In this document: piece by piece, positions 13,401 through 28,400 of the stretch | Numbering within the stretch: the first letter of the stretch is position 1 | Layout of the letters: each line of letters begins with the position of its first letter | Assembly (NCBI GenBank): GCA_032622095.1 | Contig: CP136069.1 | Span: 42,568,194-42,632,193 of the forward strand | Source: Siphonodentalium dalli | Lineage: Eukaryota > Mollusca > Scaphopoda > Gadilida > Siphonodentaliidae | Direction: 5' to 3' | DNA: 64,000 nt | The notes under the pieces: generated by a model | Told to the model about the DNA's origin: nothing | Databases searched by the model: none | The model's input: the letters and a program-made list of their open reading frames with translations, nothing else | Made by a program: the position numbers and the translations under genes

Positions 13401-16400
13401 AATACCACAAAATAGTCAAGGGGTTGGTTTCAGCCCTGCCTAAGCCTGATTATCTAGAACACGAGAAGAAAGACACAAGGGAAATACAGCCAACAAAATT
13501 TGAGGACTGTGTCAGTCAAAATCTGGTGGAGAAGGATGTGTGTAACAACACAGAATCGTTCCAACTTCTGCGTACCAGCAGCTCACAATATGAACACTCC
13601 TTCTTTGTTAAAACAACTGTGGAATGGAACTACCTGGAACAGTCGGTTGTTGATATCGGTGATATTGACGGTTTTCTATCTGCTCTGCGAGGGGAACAAC
13701 AGTATGGAGTGTTTTCAACAATGCTAAACATTGCTTAAATATTTAAAATTTATGCTTGTTTATCATATATAATAAATAATTTTTCAATTATTTCGCTTGC
13801 TGCTTATATTTATACTCCAAAATAATTTTGGATGGCTCAAACAACAACATTATCATTGCATATATTAAGTACTATATGGGAGATTAATCTAACATTTAAT
13901 GGCTGATTACGCTTAAGCGTAACTCCATTACGCTTAAGCATAATTGGTTTGTATTGCCTTACAACGTTATATGTAATGGTAGGCCTACATGTATCTAACT
14001 TAGTAAGGTTTAATGTTCTGGGCGGATGGTAAGATTACTAGCATCGTAATTGACTGCATCAATTTCAGCTTCAGGGGAGTTTTTCCAATTCTATTACGCT
14101 TTACTTTAGCGTAAATGCATTATGTGTGATCGTAAATGAATTTCGCATAAGCATAATGTAATACGCTTAAGTATGGTATAATGGAAATCTAAATTACACT
14201 TAGGCATTGCGCATTAAGCTTAAATTTATGCTTAAGCATAATGAATTACACTTAAGCGTGATTAGCAATTAAATGTGAATTTGGCCTCCCATATGTGTGC
14301 TATTGTTGTTTCGTACACTTTGCCCCACGTGTTTGGTTGTTTCGCACCATATATTTGGCCATTTCTCACCACATGTTTTGTCGTTTCCCACAACTGTCAT
14401 GCGTTCCTTTTGAAAAAATACTTTGAAAAAGAACATACAGTAATGCCCAAAGTAATTGACCCCTTAACCACACCAGGATTATGGAAAATAATTCAGGATT
14501 TAGTTGGAAATATGGCTTGTTGCTATTCGTTGGAAAGCTCTCGTCGAGAGCTTTCCGATGAATGGCAACAAGCCATATTTCCAACTAAATCCTGAAAAAT
14601 TACCCATAATTCTGCTGTGGTTAAGTGGTCAATTACTTTGGGCATTACTGTATTAAGCTATCTGATGACAACGCGCCAATTGGACACAATTATTATTTTT
14701 TTTTAAATCCCAAATTGTTACAACAAAGTTCACGTTATTTAAAAAAAAAAACATATCAATAGACCCAGTCTAAATAAAATTAGACCGTGTTTCATTTCTT
14801 TCTTACGAGTCTGGATATCTATTAGACTGCAATATACCTTATACTAAATGATACGATTCATCCAGATTATACCGGTATGAAACTGGCCACTTGGAAGGAA
14901 ACATTTATGGGGGGGGAGACAACCCCACTGTGACATCGTCGCCACCTCCCTGACAGTCTGAAGTTAAAAGGAACCTGGTTTCTCTATGGATGAGTGATTC
15001 ACCGATAATTGTTACTTTTGGCCTCTCATAACAAAATGCATATATACACAAGCGTATGGTAATAGCGTATATGAAGACTGGAGAAAATTTCATACTAAAA
15101 TAGGTTATCAGTACATACATGTGTATATACCAATCACATGTATATTGAGTTTAAAAAAAAAGTTTATGAACCCCTTTGGTTGTAAATAGAATGCACTCAG
15201 TGATTCTGACTTCAAACTTGTGCCTCCTAATTATATAGGTTGATAGAATTGAAAGGTTAGAAAATCAGTGCCCTCTCTTGAAATTATTTCTTAAGGAATA
15301 ATCTGTTTCATATTTTGATTACAGTTTAAAGATGGTCTATATATTCTTATTACAAGTTTTATATATTTTCCTGGGTATAAAATAATGTCTGGAAATGCTT
15401 CTATCAATTACTGTTCATTCTATTTTGAATTTTCTGGTATATATACTAGTATACCTACAAATAATTTGTGACATTTTACTGCTTGAGGAAACGTTCGGAG
15501 CATAGCAAGCAGGAAAATAATAAAAAAAGATTGTCCCAACTGATTATCAATCAGTTGTAATATTAAATGATAGAATGGTTTCTGGACTGGTGTCTTTGAC
15601 AACTTGACTTATCATTATTATTTTATACCCTAGAAATTATAGAAAACATTTTAGGAAGAGATGATCCATCTTTAAGCCAATCGAGCAAAGTTGATCTATT
15701 TCTCCATGTTCTTCTAATAGGTGATGTTTTTATCGAATATATTTGCACATTTTACCCACTGCCGCACTGCGAGTGCATTGGTCCCTTTAATATTTCATGT
15801 AAAAGTGGTGAAAACTGTAATATTAAACAAGAACAATAGCTTTAGTTAACACAAAATTCACTTAAATATTTTCGCAGTGGGGTTTCTGTGAGGAAAAAAA
15901 TAGTTTTTTCCTCATAGAATCTCCACATATATATTCAGACAGACAGATGGGGAGGGGGTGTTGACAAATGCTTGGGGAAAACAGTTGTAAAGAGGGAAAG
16001 AAATTGGTTGCGGGGCTGGGTGAATTGCAGAAATGGTCAAAGGTAAAAAAGTAACATACGTGTCTGAATATATATTAACACCCCCCCCCCTCCAGAGCAA
16101 ATTGAAATAATTTAAATCCATATACCCTGCTTTTCTCATGGCATTTTTTTTGTGTTTTGTTGAATAAAATTAACTTATGACTGAGATTAATTCTTCAGTC
16201 TTGATACTTTTCCAAAAATGACATTGTTTGGTATTTTTGTCTGTTTAACAAATGTTGGGACGTAAATAGAAAAAAACAATCAGTAGAGAGTGCACTGGCT
16301 TAGAAGTTCAATACAAGTATTGTTTGCTTAATGCATTCTCTTATATATGCAAGGCATCCTATGGGAGACTCGCATATATAAGAGAATGCATTGGCACAGG

Positions 16401-19400
16401 TTTTCCAAAAAATTCATGAAGCTCCAGTTATCGAAGGATTAATCATAAATAATGGTCTCCCATATGGCACCTTGTATATATAAAAGAATGCACTGGCTTG
16501 CATGGTCAAGATAAATGTTGTTAGGTCAATGAATTCTCTTAAATATGTGAGTCTGCCTATGGGAGACTGGCATATATAAGAGAATGCATTGGTATAGTGT
16601 TTTTGCAAAATTTCAGGAAGCTCCAGTCATGAAATGTGCAAAATTATTTGAACTTTCCTCTTAGAACACTTTAAATTGTAAAAAGATAGCATCACAAGGT
16701 GTTTGGAAATCCCCTCAGTTTGTAAGTCTAACACACAATTTGTTCAAAAATAGTTTTGTCTTCATCATAGACTAATAAAGAAATCATGTTTTGTACACAA
16801 TCTACATTGTAGTCAGAAAATTACTAAAACAATGAAAAAGCTGTTAATTTTTTTTCTAGTTTTTGAAATATCATACCATCATATATTGAATTTGGCTCCG
16901 TGTGATACACTCCCATTCTTGAAAACACACAACTTGAAAAATCCTTACTCTTACAGATGGATTAATAATTATCTCTTTCTGTAACAATTATTTTATAGTT
17001 TCCTGTGTATAACATAATAAATATGAATCGAAGACCCTTGCCTGGAAACACTTCTATCAATTAGTATTATAATAGTATACAATCAATTTTAATGGTATCT
17101 CCGGCTTATTTTTATTATTTTATAACCAGTAAACTATACAACACATGTTAGAGGAAGAGATAATCCATCTTTAGTAAATCCGGAAATTTGTAAATGATTA
17201 AATTTCTTCTGTAAAGCAGGAAAATAAAATCTACAAAACATGCAGTTGGAAGGACTTGGGAGACTCGAATATATAATATAACCATTTCTTGATGGGAACT
17301 GCGCTGGTGGAGCAATGAATCATGTGCCAGTGCATTCCCTTATATTTGCAGATACCATACTAGGTAGCCTCACATATATAAGGGAATGCACTGGCTTACA
17401 AGGTCAATGTAAATATTGTTAGGCCAATGTAATGTATTCTCTTACATATTCTAGGATCCCTACTGGAAACTACCATATATAAGAGAATGCATTAGCACAT
17501 GGTTTTTTTGCAATATTTCCAATGCTCCAATCATGGAAGGGTGAATGCTGCTCCCATAATGAAAGGGTTAATTGATTTTATTCCTAAATAGACATTTTTT
17601 GTTGTAATCAGTTTTAGTTCCGACCCTCCAGGTTTGGTATTTTGTCTCATAAATGAACCACATACAGTAATGCCATAATTAATTGACTGCTTAACCACAG
17701 CAGAATTATGGGTAACTTTTCAGGATTTAGTTGGAAATATGGCTTGTTGCCATTCATCGGAAAGCCATATTTTCGACTAAATGCTGAAAAGTTACCCATA
17801 ATTCTGCTGTGGTTAAGGAGTCAATTATTTAGGGCATTAATGTACTATGATGGTGGTGGTTCTGCTGAGCTTAGAAAGGCCAAATCAAATTAATGTTCTG
17901 TTTCTGAGACACTGCCACTTCATTATTATATGGGAGAGATTTCCGATGAATGGCAACAAGCCATATTTCCGACTAAATCCTGAAAAGTTACCCATAATTC
18001 TGCTGTGGTTATGGAGTCGACTAATTAGGGCATTACTGTAGTTTTGATTACTCTGACTACTGATGGTATACATGTACTAGCACCTGCCATAAATCATGAA
18101 TAACAGAGGTGAATCATGAGTACCGGATACAAAAAATATAGGATAGAAGCCATGGTTATTTCACACTATTATAAATATGAAAATAATTACATTGTTGCTG
18201 CTGAAGTTTTGTCCATAACTCCAGCTCATCAAGAAGTATGAGACTGAATTATATCAAAATATGTCATTTTGACAAAACAATAATCAATTTGATGCTCAAT
18301 GACAATTATTCTCAGTGAGATATATCATACAGTTCCAGGAGATTTCACTCCATTGTCACTATCCATATTTTCTTATCTGGTACCTGCTGGTACACAGAAA
18401 AATCACCTATTTGTTATTAGTATTCAGAATAGGAGTCTGGGGTCTGCCATGGGAGGGACATCATCAATATCATGAAGAGATATATTTAAGAAGACTTATT
18501 TTAAATGATTTATTAATAAGGTACTTAACACATGTATGAATTTTCACTAATGAATTAAATTTAATATAATTAAAAAGTCTGTTAATAACTGAATATCACA
18601 ATTGACTGTCACTAGCTGTGATAGACTTTTCATTGAATTTATTAATTGAGTAATTGGCAATCATGAATATTTTTGTGGGACAAACCCCAGCTTCTGGCAT
18701 GATTTAGTCCTTGTTTAAATTATTGTTGAATGTTGGGTCAACAGCCTGGAGCTATCTAGTTGAAATTGAAGAAAACCCCCTCCCCTAGATCATGCCATGA
18801 ATCTTTACTCTGCCTAGCGCCTGTAGAGATCTTATTTCATCAGTACAAAACTTGGGAACTTTTTTATGTTTTGATAGGGAACTTTATAACATTGAACAAA
18901 CAAGGCAGGGAACATATTTCTTTGTTTATAATTGTTCCTCGATAATCAACTTCAAAGTATGGGGTGGTCCCAGCTCGAAAATGCATGCTTTTTGTGGCTT
19001 TAGTGAGCTGATATCACAAAAAAACTGAATTAATTACCCTGGAGAAATTCCATGATTGTAAGTGCGCATAGCAAACTCACCCATCAAGTCTGTTAAATAA
19101 TGTCAATTCATCTCGAGCTGGCACTTTCGCCTACTTATGAATAAACTGTTAAGCGACAGGTATTAACAAAGAAATATATTCCCGTGTTATTTTTTCAGCT
19201 TTATAAGGTTCCCTATCAAAACCTCAAAAAGTTCCCAGGTTTTTCACTGGTACAATATGATTTCTACGGGCATTAGCCTCTGGGAGGCCAAATTGCCATT
19301 TAGTAATGAAGTGCGCTTAAGCGCAATTAATTGCACTTGAGCGCAATTAATTGCACTTAAGTACAAATAATTACACTTAAGCAGAATTACTTGAACTTAT

Positions 19401-22400
19401 CATTGTTCTTAAGCGTAATCATTGATCTTAAGTGCAGTCGATTGCGCTTAAGCATAGTAATTTGTTCTTGAAAACATAATTATTTGTGCTTAAGCGCAAT
19501 CAATCTTGCTGTGCGCAATCAATTGGCTAATCTTAAGCGCATTTCATGGTTATATGTAACTATTATATAAATCAACCCTGGTGAATAAATAGGTTTATCC
19601 ATAACTCAACCTAAGTTCTTACTGACATATCACCTCTTGTTTTCATTAGTTTGGATGGGTAGGGAGCAAGTCTAAGTTCTTTATTGATATGGTAGACTCG
19701 CGATAGCATTACCTTCTGTTTTAGTTCAGGCAAATCGTGATATCATTGACTTCTGTATTAGTTGGGGCAACTTTGATTTTCGAGTATATATACATGTGCA
19801 CCATATGAGGGAAGCAGGTCCTCAGTGACACCATATTCGCGCTACAGTTTATGACATGGACATACTATAGATCTGTGCAAGAGACGCTGATTTAATAAAA
19901 CTACCAGAGCTCGAGGAGTGAGACACCAAAGCTCCCGGAATGAAACACATATTTTTGGGACAGGGATGCTGATAATATGACAATATTTAGGGTTTTTCAC
20001 CCGATTCAAGTCAATAAGTACACCATATGAAGTGAGCAAACCCTCATACAGTGACACCACATTCTTGCTATATGACCATAGCTATGGCCCAAATCTGTGC
20101 AAAAATTCTTTTAAAAAATTATATTAAAACATACTAGAGGAGACATATTAGAGTTAACTGTACTAGGCTTATTTAAAAAGGTTAAAATTAGCGCATGCTC
20201 TTCTTTTGATGCTAGGCGATACTCCAGGTTATGACAATTAATATTTTATGGGTAGGTTAGATAGTAGTTACAATTAATTGCACTTGAGCGCAATTAATCA
20301 TGCTTAAAGTCATTAGCTTCACTCCCGGTGGGTATATATTTCATGTCAGACAGAACTGTATCCGATATACCATAAGAAAGGTCATAAAAAACTAGAAATA
20401 AAACCCCAAGGTTGCATATTATTGATGCGGTATTCGCCCCATATTAAATTGTTGAAAACTGCGGTCAGAGTAAGAAATCTTCTCAGATACAACCACATTT
20501 TCGGCGCGAATCATCGCGTGGAGGTCATGGAATTATATTCGGAAGAAATCGGAACCGCCCGAAAAACGACGATCGGCTGGCACGCACGGTTAAGAGAACA
20601 GCCAAAACAATAGCCGACATGTCGATAACCGAAAGTAGATTCAAAAAAACACAAACTAGATAATGTGATTATGTCTTGATTTTTGCATCGATATCTCATG
20701 TTTTCTAATTGAAATGTCGAGAATTAATTGGCAACTAACAAAGTGTACACACTGTGTATATGTTATATATGGATTGTTTGCAAATTTAGGCGTGAATGGG
20801 TATTCGTGCACAGCATGCAAAATACGATTGGCACACCTCCGAACCGATCAGCTGATCCAGGTCGTCATGCTTCTCATCGATTGAAAATAAACAAATCGGG
20901 GAATTCCTGCCCTTCTTATCAAACGTCAACACATTTGGTCGAATTTAAGATGAAGTTATCTGCAATGGCATTATTGTTAGCAATATTTCAAACGCAGAGA
21001 GTGCATGAACCACCGATCGATCTATAAATTATAATAGCCCAATCGGGCTGAACTAGATCGATTGGTCTTCCTGGCATAGTGGTTGCTGCTGTAAGAGAGG
21101 GAACTCTAAATTTCTTAAATATTAAAATTTTGTTTGTTTTCAGATTTGTACAAGTTTATAATGAATATTACTAGTAAAAAAATATACCATTGTCTTTCAT
21201 TAGTTTCAAAATAAATGAGAATTTTTTTTAATTGGTAGAAACAGCTGGTCGAAAGAACAATTTAGAGTACTCCCCTTATCCCAGATTCACTTTATAGTAG
21301 CTAATTACACTTAAGCATAAATTATTTATGCTTAAGTATAATTAACTTACGATCAGCGTAATACATTTGAATTACGCTTGAGTGTAATTGGGTTCATCAG
21401 CTATCTCACCTCTATGGGAGGAAGCCAAATTAACATTTAATAAATAATTGAGCTAAAGCCCCCCCCCCCCCCCCCCCCCCAATCAAGGAATCTCTAATTA
21501 AACTTAAGTGCAATAAGAATATTTCTTATCGCGCTTAAGTGCAATAAGAAGATTCCTTATTGCGCTTAGAGATTCCTTATTGCGCTTAAGTGCAATACGA
21601 TATTCCTTTTTGTGCTTAAGTGCAATAAGATATTCCTTATTGTGCTAAGCGCAATTAGATATTTCCTTATTGAACTTAATCGCAATTATATCTTCCCTTA
21701 TTATATCGCTTAAGCTCAATTATATCGCTTAAGCTCTATTATTTATTAAATGTTAATTTGGCTCCCCATATACCTCATGTATATTGGTATAACCTGATGT
21801 AGGTTACTGGCATTAGTAATGCGGTTGCATCCATTTCAGCTTGAGGGGAGTTCAATGAGAGTGTATATGAATTACGTTTAAGCGTACTTCATTTACGCTT
21901 AAGCGCGGAACTCATTTACACTTAAGCATAATTAATATGAATAATGCTTAAGCAAATACCTAACTCCAACTGATTTCCTCTGTCTGAATAATTGAGTCCA
22001 TCTCATAGTATATGGGGGAGTCTAAACCGATGTTTGATTGATGTCTTATTGCCAGAGTAAATTTGAGTTTAGAGGAAATCGCATGGGAGACAGCCTTTTC
22101 AAATATATTATTTATTAGTGTAAATCAATTGCGCTCAAGCGCAAAAAATATGTGTCTAATAATATATTTGCGCTTTAGCATAAAATTGCCATAAATGTGA
22201 TCTATTATATGGGAGGCCCTTTTCACATTTATTATTTATTTACGCTTAAGCGCAAATAACCTCTATCATTTGCAATTAAGCAAATAGATCATATTTTCGC
22301 TTAAGCGCAAATCATTTGCACTTAAGCGCAAATAAAAATCAATATGCAATGATCCCCCCTGAATTAATTTTACATGGCACAGGCCTAAACACATCACTAA

Positions 22401-25400
22401 AGTTGATATAGCCCCACCATATGAGGGAAACAATCCCCCAGAAACCCCAAGATCTGTTTTATGACCATGGAAATGATATAGATCTGTGTAGGATATGTCT
22501 CTTTTATAAAATATACTAAATCTCTGGGGATGGCGACACAAATTCTTGGGGACAGGGATGCTGATATTATGAAAATAGGGGTTTTTCCCCAACTTCAAGT
22601 CAATGAGTACACCATATGAGGGAAGCAAACCCCAGTAACCCCTAATTCCCTATTTATGGCCATGGAAATGGTATATATCTGTGCAGGAGATAATAAAATA
22701 TACATGAGCTCTGGGAGTGAGGCACCAAATCTTGGGACACCAGGGACAGAGATGCTGATATGCATATGGAAATATGTTTTTTCTTCAACTTCGAGTCTGT
22801 ATGGGGCTATTACTATGGGCCCATGCTAATATAATATGAGATGGACTCAATCATTCACATCAGAGGGATGTAATGGAGTGTTAGGTATTTGCGCTTAAGC
22901 GCAAATAAATTGATAGACACATATTTGTGCTTAAGCGCAAATGATTTACGCTTAAGCACAAATATTTGCGCTTAATGATTTATGCTTAAGCACAAATATT
23001 TGCGCTTAAGCGCAAATAAATAATAAATGTGAAAAGGGCCTCCCATACTATTTCCGCTAAAGCGCATATGATTTGTATTTAAGTATAAATGATTTGCTCT
23101 TAAGTGCAAATGATTTACACTTAAGCGTAAATGATTTGCGATTAAGCAGAATCAGAATAAATGTGAAAACGGCTTCTCGTATAATCGCTTAAGCATAATT
23201 CATTTATGATTAAGTGTAATTAATCTATCAATGAAAATAAATGACCAGTGAGCTTAAGCGTAAATCAATTACGCTTAAGCACACTTTAATCAATTACGCT
23301 TAAGCACACTAGTCATAATTCTATTACTCATAGGAGTAATGCTTTATCTACATCATACGGTTAAGCGTAAGTGAAGTACGCTTTATATGTGTGCATTACA
23401 CCTGAGTGTAATACATTACGCTTAATTGTAATTCACTTACGCTAATGTGCAATTAGCTAATACATGTGAAAAAGGCTTTCCATTATAGTTTTCATCCATC
23501 AGAATGAATAGTGCTTACTAAAGCTTGACAACAGAATTTGCCATTAAAAACATTTCATGGCCAATGAGCTAACAAATGTTCTGTACTGGCATATTGAATA
23601 CCAATTAGTTGTACTATTGTACAGGTATAATGTAATTAAACAGTTTTGAGTTACAAAAGTAAGACAACTCTTTCTGCACGGTACTGTGCTTGCGGCAAGA
23701 TTGATGTAAAAATTCGGTCAATGCGCTTGCAATTTTCTATAAATAGTAACATTTTGGAATTATTACCTCTCGATCACTGTTCGATTATAATCTTTGCCAC
23801 TAACTCGGCCAATGTTCTTCCGTTTGTGATTTCACGCAACAATTCCCTTTCTATTCCTTCCCTGTCGAATTGACTACCGATTGCGATGTCAATTTGTTTT
23901 TCGCTTTAATATTCTGATGTGCATGACGCTATTCCAGCGAACGGTCATCCTCCCTAGAAGCCATTTCTGAGAACGAAACCCGATTCAATCCCAATCGAGT
24001 CGGAAGTGCTCGGGCATTTCCGTGACTGCACAAGACAACGCATCGGTTTGTATTTTCGTGTTATTATGGTGAGATTAATCGGGACGATTGATGAATATAA
24101 ATAGTTAGCCGAATGGCCGTATAATGTGTACAAACTGACTTCAGGATGGGGGATTTCGTGTATCTGAGTTATTTTATTCACTCTTCCCACAGAATGACGC
24201 AGGGATCTCAATTGTGAGGTTCAATTTACGTTTCACATCACTTTAAGTGCAACTCATAATGCTTAAGCATGAATGCCCTATTTGTACTTAAGCACAATAT
24301 TTTATCGCACTTATGCACAATCGTTTGCCCTTAAGTGCAATAAATTTAGCTTAAGTGCATTCAATTGCACTTATAAATGTGAATGTGGCCTCTCATAATC
24401 ATATTACCCAGAGTAGAGATCATTCATGGCATGATCTACACTTCCCCCAACCAAAAAAATATATCTAATATTGGGGCACACATTTTGAAATTAGTCATTT
24501 TAATACTATACGGGTCACTGTTGAGACTTGTTGAATTTGAATCTGCAGGGCTTGTATGTAGTCAGTGTAGTCCTAATGCAGCCAGTCCAATCCAAAGCCA
24601 TACATGCATATATACCTTAGTACATTTCAGTGTCAAATTGCACTTGCTACATGTACATTTGTCTGACACTATCTACCCACACTGTTTTTTTTAAATCTGC
24701 GTGTTTGAACGATTGGTTCTCCAACAGGTCCCATTGAGACTCGAGTCACTCGGCTCCTTGTATCATCAGGCTGAGAATTCCCGCTGTTGACAATATTCAA
24801 TTACAATGTCAACAACACACGAACTTATTCGAAACGAGTTTTGACCAGTTTTCCAGGCAATAATCGTTGAATTCATATGTGACGACCCAACATTCCCATT
24901 CAACGCACCATATCACGAGTTAAAACACCGATAATCTAATTCAAATATAAGTTCTAACTAGGTTTTAATTAATTTACTTCGTCTTGAGAATGAGAGTGGA
25001 TTTATAATTCCCAAGTCGTAAAAACAATCGTATCAAATTGGTGACGAAAGGTCGCCGACCAATCTGATCGCGCGGATTGGAATTGTGGTTAAAAATAGTT
25101 ATCTGCGGGATTCCGCCGTATATATATATATTATTGCTTCAGTCAATCGGGGTATATTGGTGAAGATTGTTGTGCCACTTTAAAATTTAAATTGCAATGC
25201 CAAAAAAATGTCAATCAAAGGGCTGTAACTCTGGTGAAAATGTACGGCCCAGCCTAGTTTGTGAATTATATTCAGATACGTCTCACTCCATTGAAGAAAA
25301 TCCCTCTGCATGGTTCTCCACTAATGAAACTAATGACCTCATGATATAACATACCGGCTGAAATTACGACAAACCCAACCCCAAACCAGCTTATTAAATC

Positions 25401-28400
25401 TTACCCAAGCGGATCAGCTGGCATATCATGGACTCGTGAAATCACACTGCCTGCTGTTAATGTACCGACCAGGAACAACGAGAATATTGCATATCCTATT
25501 TTTGGAAAACTGAAATGAAATATAAGACCATGAATTCATGTACAGACAATAGACTTGAACTAAAAATTAGCAGGCTTTGTTCACTAAATCATTTCTTGTC
25601 ATTAGTAGATTGCTTTTATGATAAAGAGGGTTTATTTATATGCTTTTCTTCCCAAAAAGCGATAGTTTATTTTAGCTATTTTCTTTCACCGTTTTAATTT
25701 TTTATAATTTTCGGGATGTCAACATGTGCACTATAAATTATTTTTATTGGAAAATCTCTCTTTTAAATATAATTTAAATTCAAGTTGAATAAAACGCACA
25801 TTATGATTGGTCAAGAGCTGCTATTTTACTTTAGTTTTCTATTCCCAGCATCGCCCGCTGATGTGTGAACATATTTTGAATGGAGCATGGTGTCATTGAT
25901 AATGCGCATCAAATATGTCACCGCGCTACCAGGAGTCGCGTTATCAAGTTGAACTGAAAATTTATTTACAAAAGATACAGTTAACAGGCAGTTGTTCGGG
26001 CGCTGTTTTGAATAACTCCATCGAACGTCCCCAGGAATGATCAAATCAGTAATTGAGGCACCAAAACAATTCTTTGAGAAATATTGAAATTGTTGTTGAA
26101 ACCTGAGTTTGGGAGTCGTGAATGAGATCATCTTGTTTAAAGGGGTACTGTACACTAAATCCGGTCATTTACTCAGCAGCATATTTGCAACAAATGAATG
26201 AATTTGAGCCATGGATGAGAGCAAAATACACTCATGTGCTCTACGAACGATGTAAAGAACATGGTAATTATAATGAAAATGAGTTAACAACTCGAGACTC
26301 ATTCATTTGTTGCATATATTCTGGTGAGTATAATACGTTCCGTAAATGGCCGGATTTAGTGTACAGCACCCCTTTAAATCAGCAGATACACAATATACTC
26401 ACAAGAACACTGGAATCATTATAAGTGGACTAACTACAAAGAACTGCATATCATTAGCCAAATACCAGGTCCAGGCCATACACTGCAAAGATAAAAGTCA
26501 AGATAAATTATCAATACTCAACATGCAAAGTACCACAAAACACAGAGATGATATATATATAATATAGATATATTATATAGTTATGTAGTTATGAGATTCA
26601 AATGAGTGTGACTGCATTTTAATAGAAATGTCCCTGATGCAACATCAACCAAACTTGTCCAAATGTTTGCCTCAGTATTCTGCACAAAAAATATTGGGAT
26701 AAATAATAAGGAGAAAATGGTTTCTGCAGACAAACCCTGAAGTACATGTAAATGTACCATATAACGTCACAGCGCACAAATAGCATTACGACTAGCAGAA
26801 TGATATCTCCTTTCATTTTCATGAGAGTACCTGTTGAAATTCCTGGAAATACTAATTTCAGTTATGTAATACCCTGTACCGATAGGTCAAATCATAGATG
26901 CTTTTATGTGTTTAATTACTTGTCGGAATCTTTAAATTTGTCTAAATTTGTCAACAGTCAGTTGTGTAATGCGTAGCTTGTTCAATAGTCTGTAATCAGA
27001 CGGCAGTCTAACATGCGTAATTTCATGACTAATGTTCTGGGTATCGGGCCATGAAATAAAATATAATGCACCCACGAAAATGATGGCAAGAGATCAGCTT
27101 TTGTAATATATGTAGCGTTGGATTGCATTGTTAATATCTCAGGTGGATGGAAATGGGTACTTTTCAGTGTCAACAATCCAAATTTTCTCCGAACTGGGTG
27201 AACCATGGTTGTCCCATCACATTATGTGTTTCCCCAATAAGCCTCATATGGCCTCATTTATATGATTTAACTCTTCAATGACTGGAGCTTCCTGAAATTA
27301 TGTGAAAACCCTGTGCCAATGCATTCGCTTATATATGCGAGTCTCCCATAGGGAACCTCGCAAAAATAAGAGAATTCATTAGCCTGACAATATTTACCTT
27401 GACCTTGTAAGCCAGCGCATTATCTTATATATGTGAGGCTCCCTATGGGAGACTTGCATATATAAGAGAATGCACTGACACATTATCTTTAATGCTGCAC
27501 CAGCGCAGCTCCCGTCATGAAAGGGTTAAATTTAGAAGAATGTTCAATTCAGATCCTGCTAATACAAACCTGAGAACCATCGGACATTGACAATGCATTA
27601 TTTATGTAGAGAAGGTTGTACCACCAGCTGTCTTCACAGAAATTTTTCTCAGTTCCCTGGTAAGGCCAGAAAGGCCCATCAGCCCAGTATGGGAATAACG
27701 GAATGTAAAACAGCATAACTAAACCAAGGGGTAGCGTCAATCTGGAAAATAAATAATGCAAATCTGATAATGATTGTATAGTGGACTCGTCACCAGGATT
27801 CACGCCAGCCAGAAAACTCTTTTCGTCTATTGGCCATTTCTGAATCTGTTAGGCTATTTTTTAGAAACTTTGGCCCAATTGAAAAAAACAAATTAAGGGA
27901 TCATTGAGAAAACCGAATATAAAACAAAAAATATTAAACACAATCACACACAAAACTGATAAAAAGTTTTGAGTTGGATAAAAGTGACAAAAGAAATTTA
28001 TATTTAATTTTTGTGGAATATCGGCAAGTGAAATACCATGTGTAATTTAACTGGTCCATGTACCTTTGTTAATTTTCATGGAAAGACTGTCCAATCATTT
28101 GAAATTACAAACACAGCTTCATGATTAGTTTATACAGTAATGCCATAAATAATCGACTCCTTAACCACAGCAGAATTATGGATAACTTTTCATGATTTAG
28201 TTGGAAATATGGCTTGTTGCCATTCATGAGAAAGCTCTCAGTGATTATTTAGGGCATTACTGTATTTTAATGATGAGTTGGGAGGTCAATGATGCGTCCT
28301 GCTAAATTCCCAACACTTAACGATGCGACAAGCCCCTTAATCTTACTCTTCACAATCTTAAAATTTCTCATTGCAATCTACTGGACATTATCTTCAAGAT

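Larger units (their letters stand above)
19281..24405. repeat. Cluster of CTTAAG-centred palindrome arrays
   Basis: Dozens of short units with a CTTAAG core and matching arms, for example TTGCGCTTAAGCGCAA and TTACGCTTAAGCGTAA. Several sub-arrays are bounded by inverted GGGAGGCC(N)TTCACATTTA-like ends: 21413-21770, 22208-23047, 23043-23183 and 24360-24405. Interruptions: a 200-bp tandem repeat (19799-20100 and 22417-22790), poly-C at about 21461-21480 and single-copy stretches 20310-21298 and 23490-24238. All within intron 11. No ORF in it is credible. Confidence 0.75.

Noticed and set aside
19281-24405. CTTAAG arrays as a CRISPR or replication-origin iteron set
   Set aside because: Units vary in sequence and spacing, and arrays are bounded by inverted transposon-like ends in an intron.
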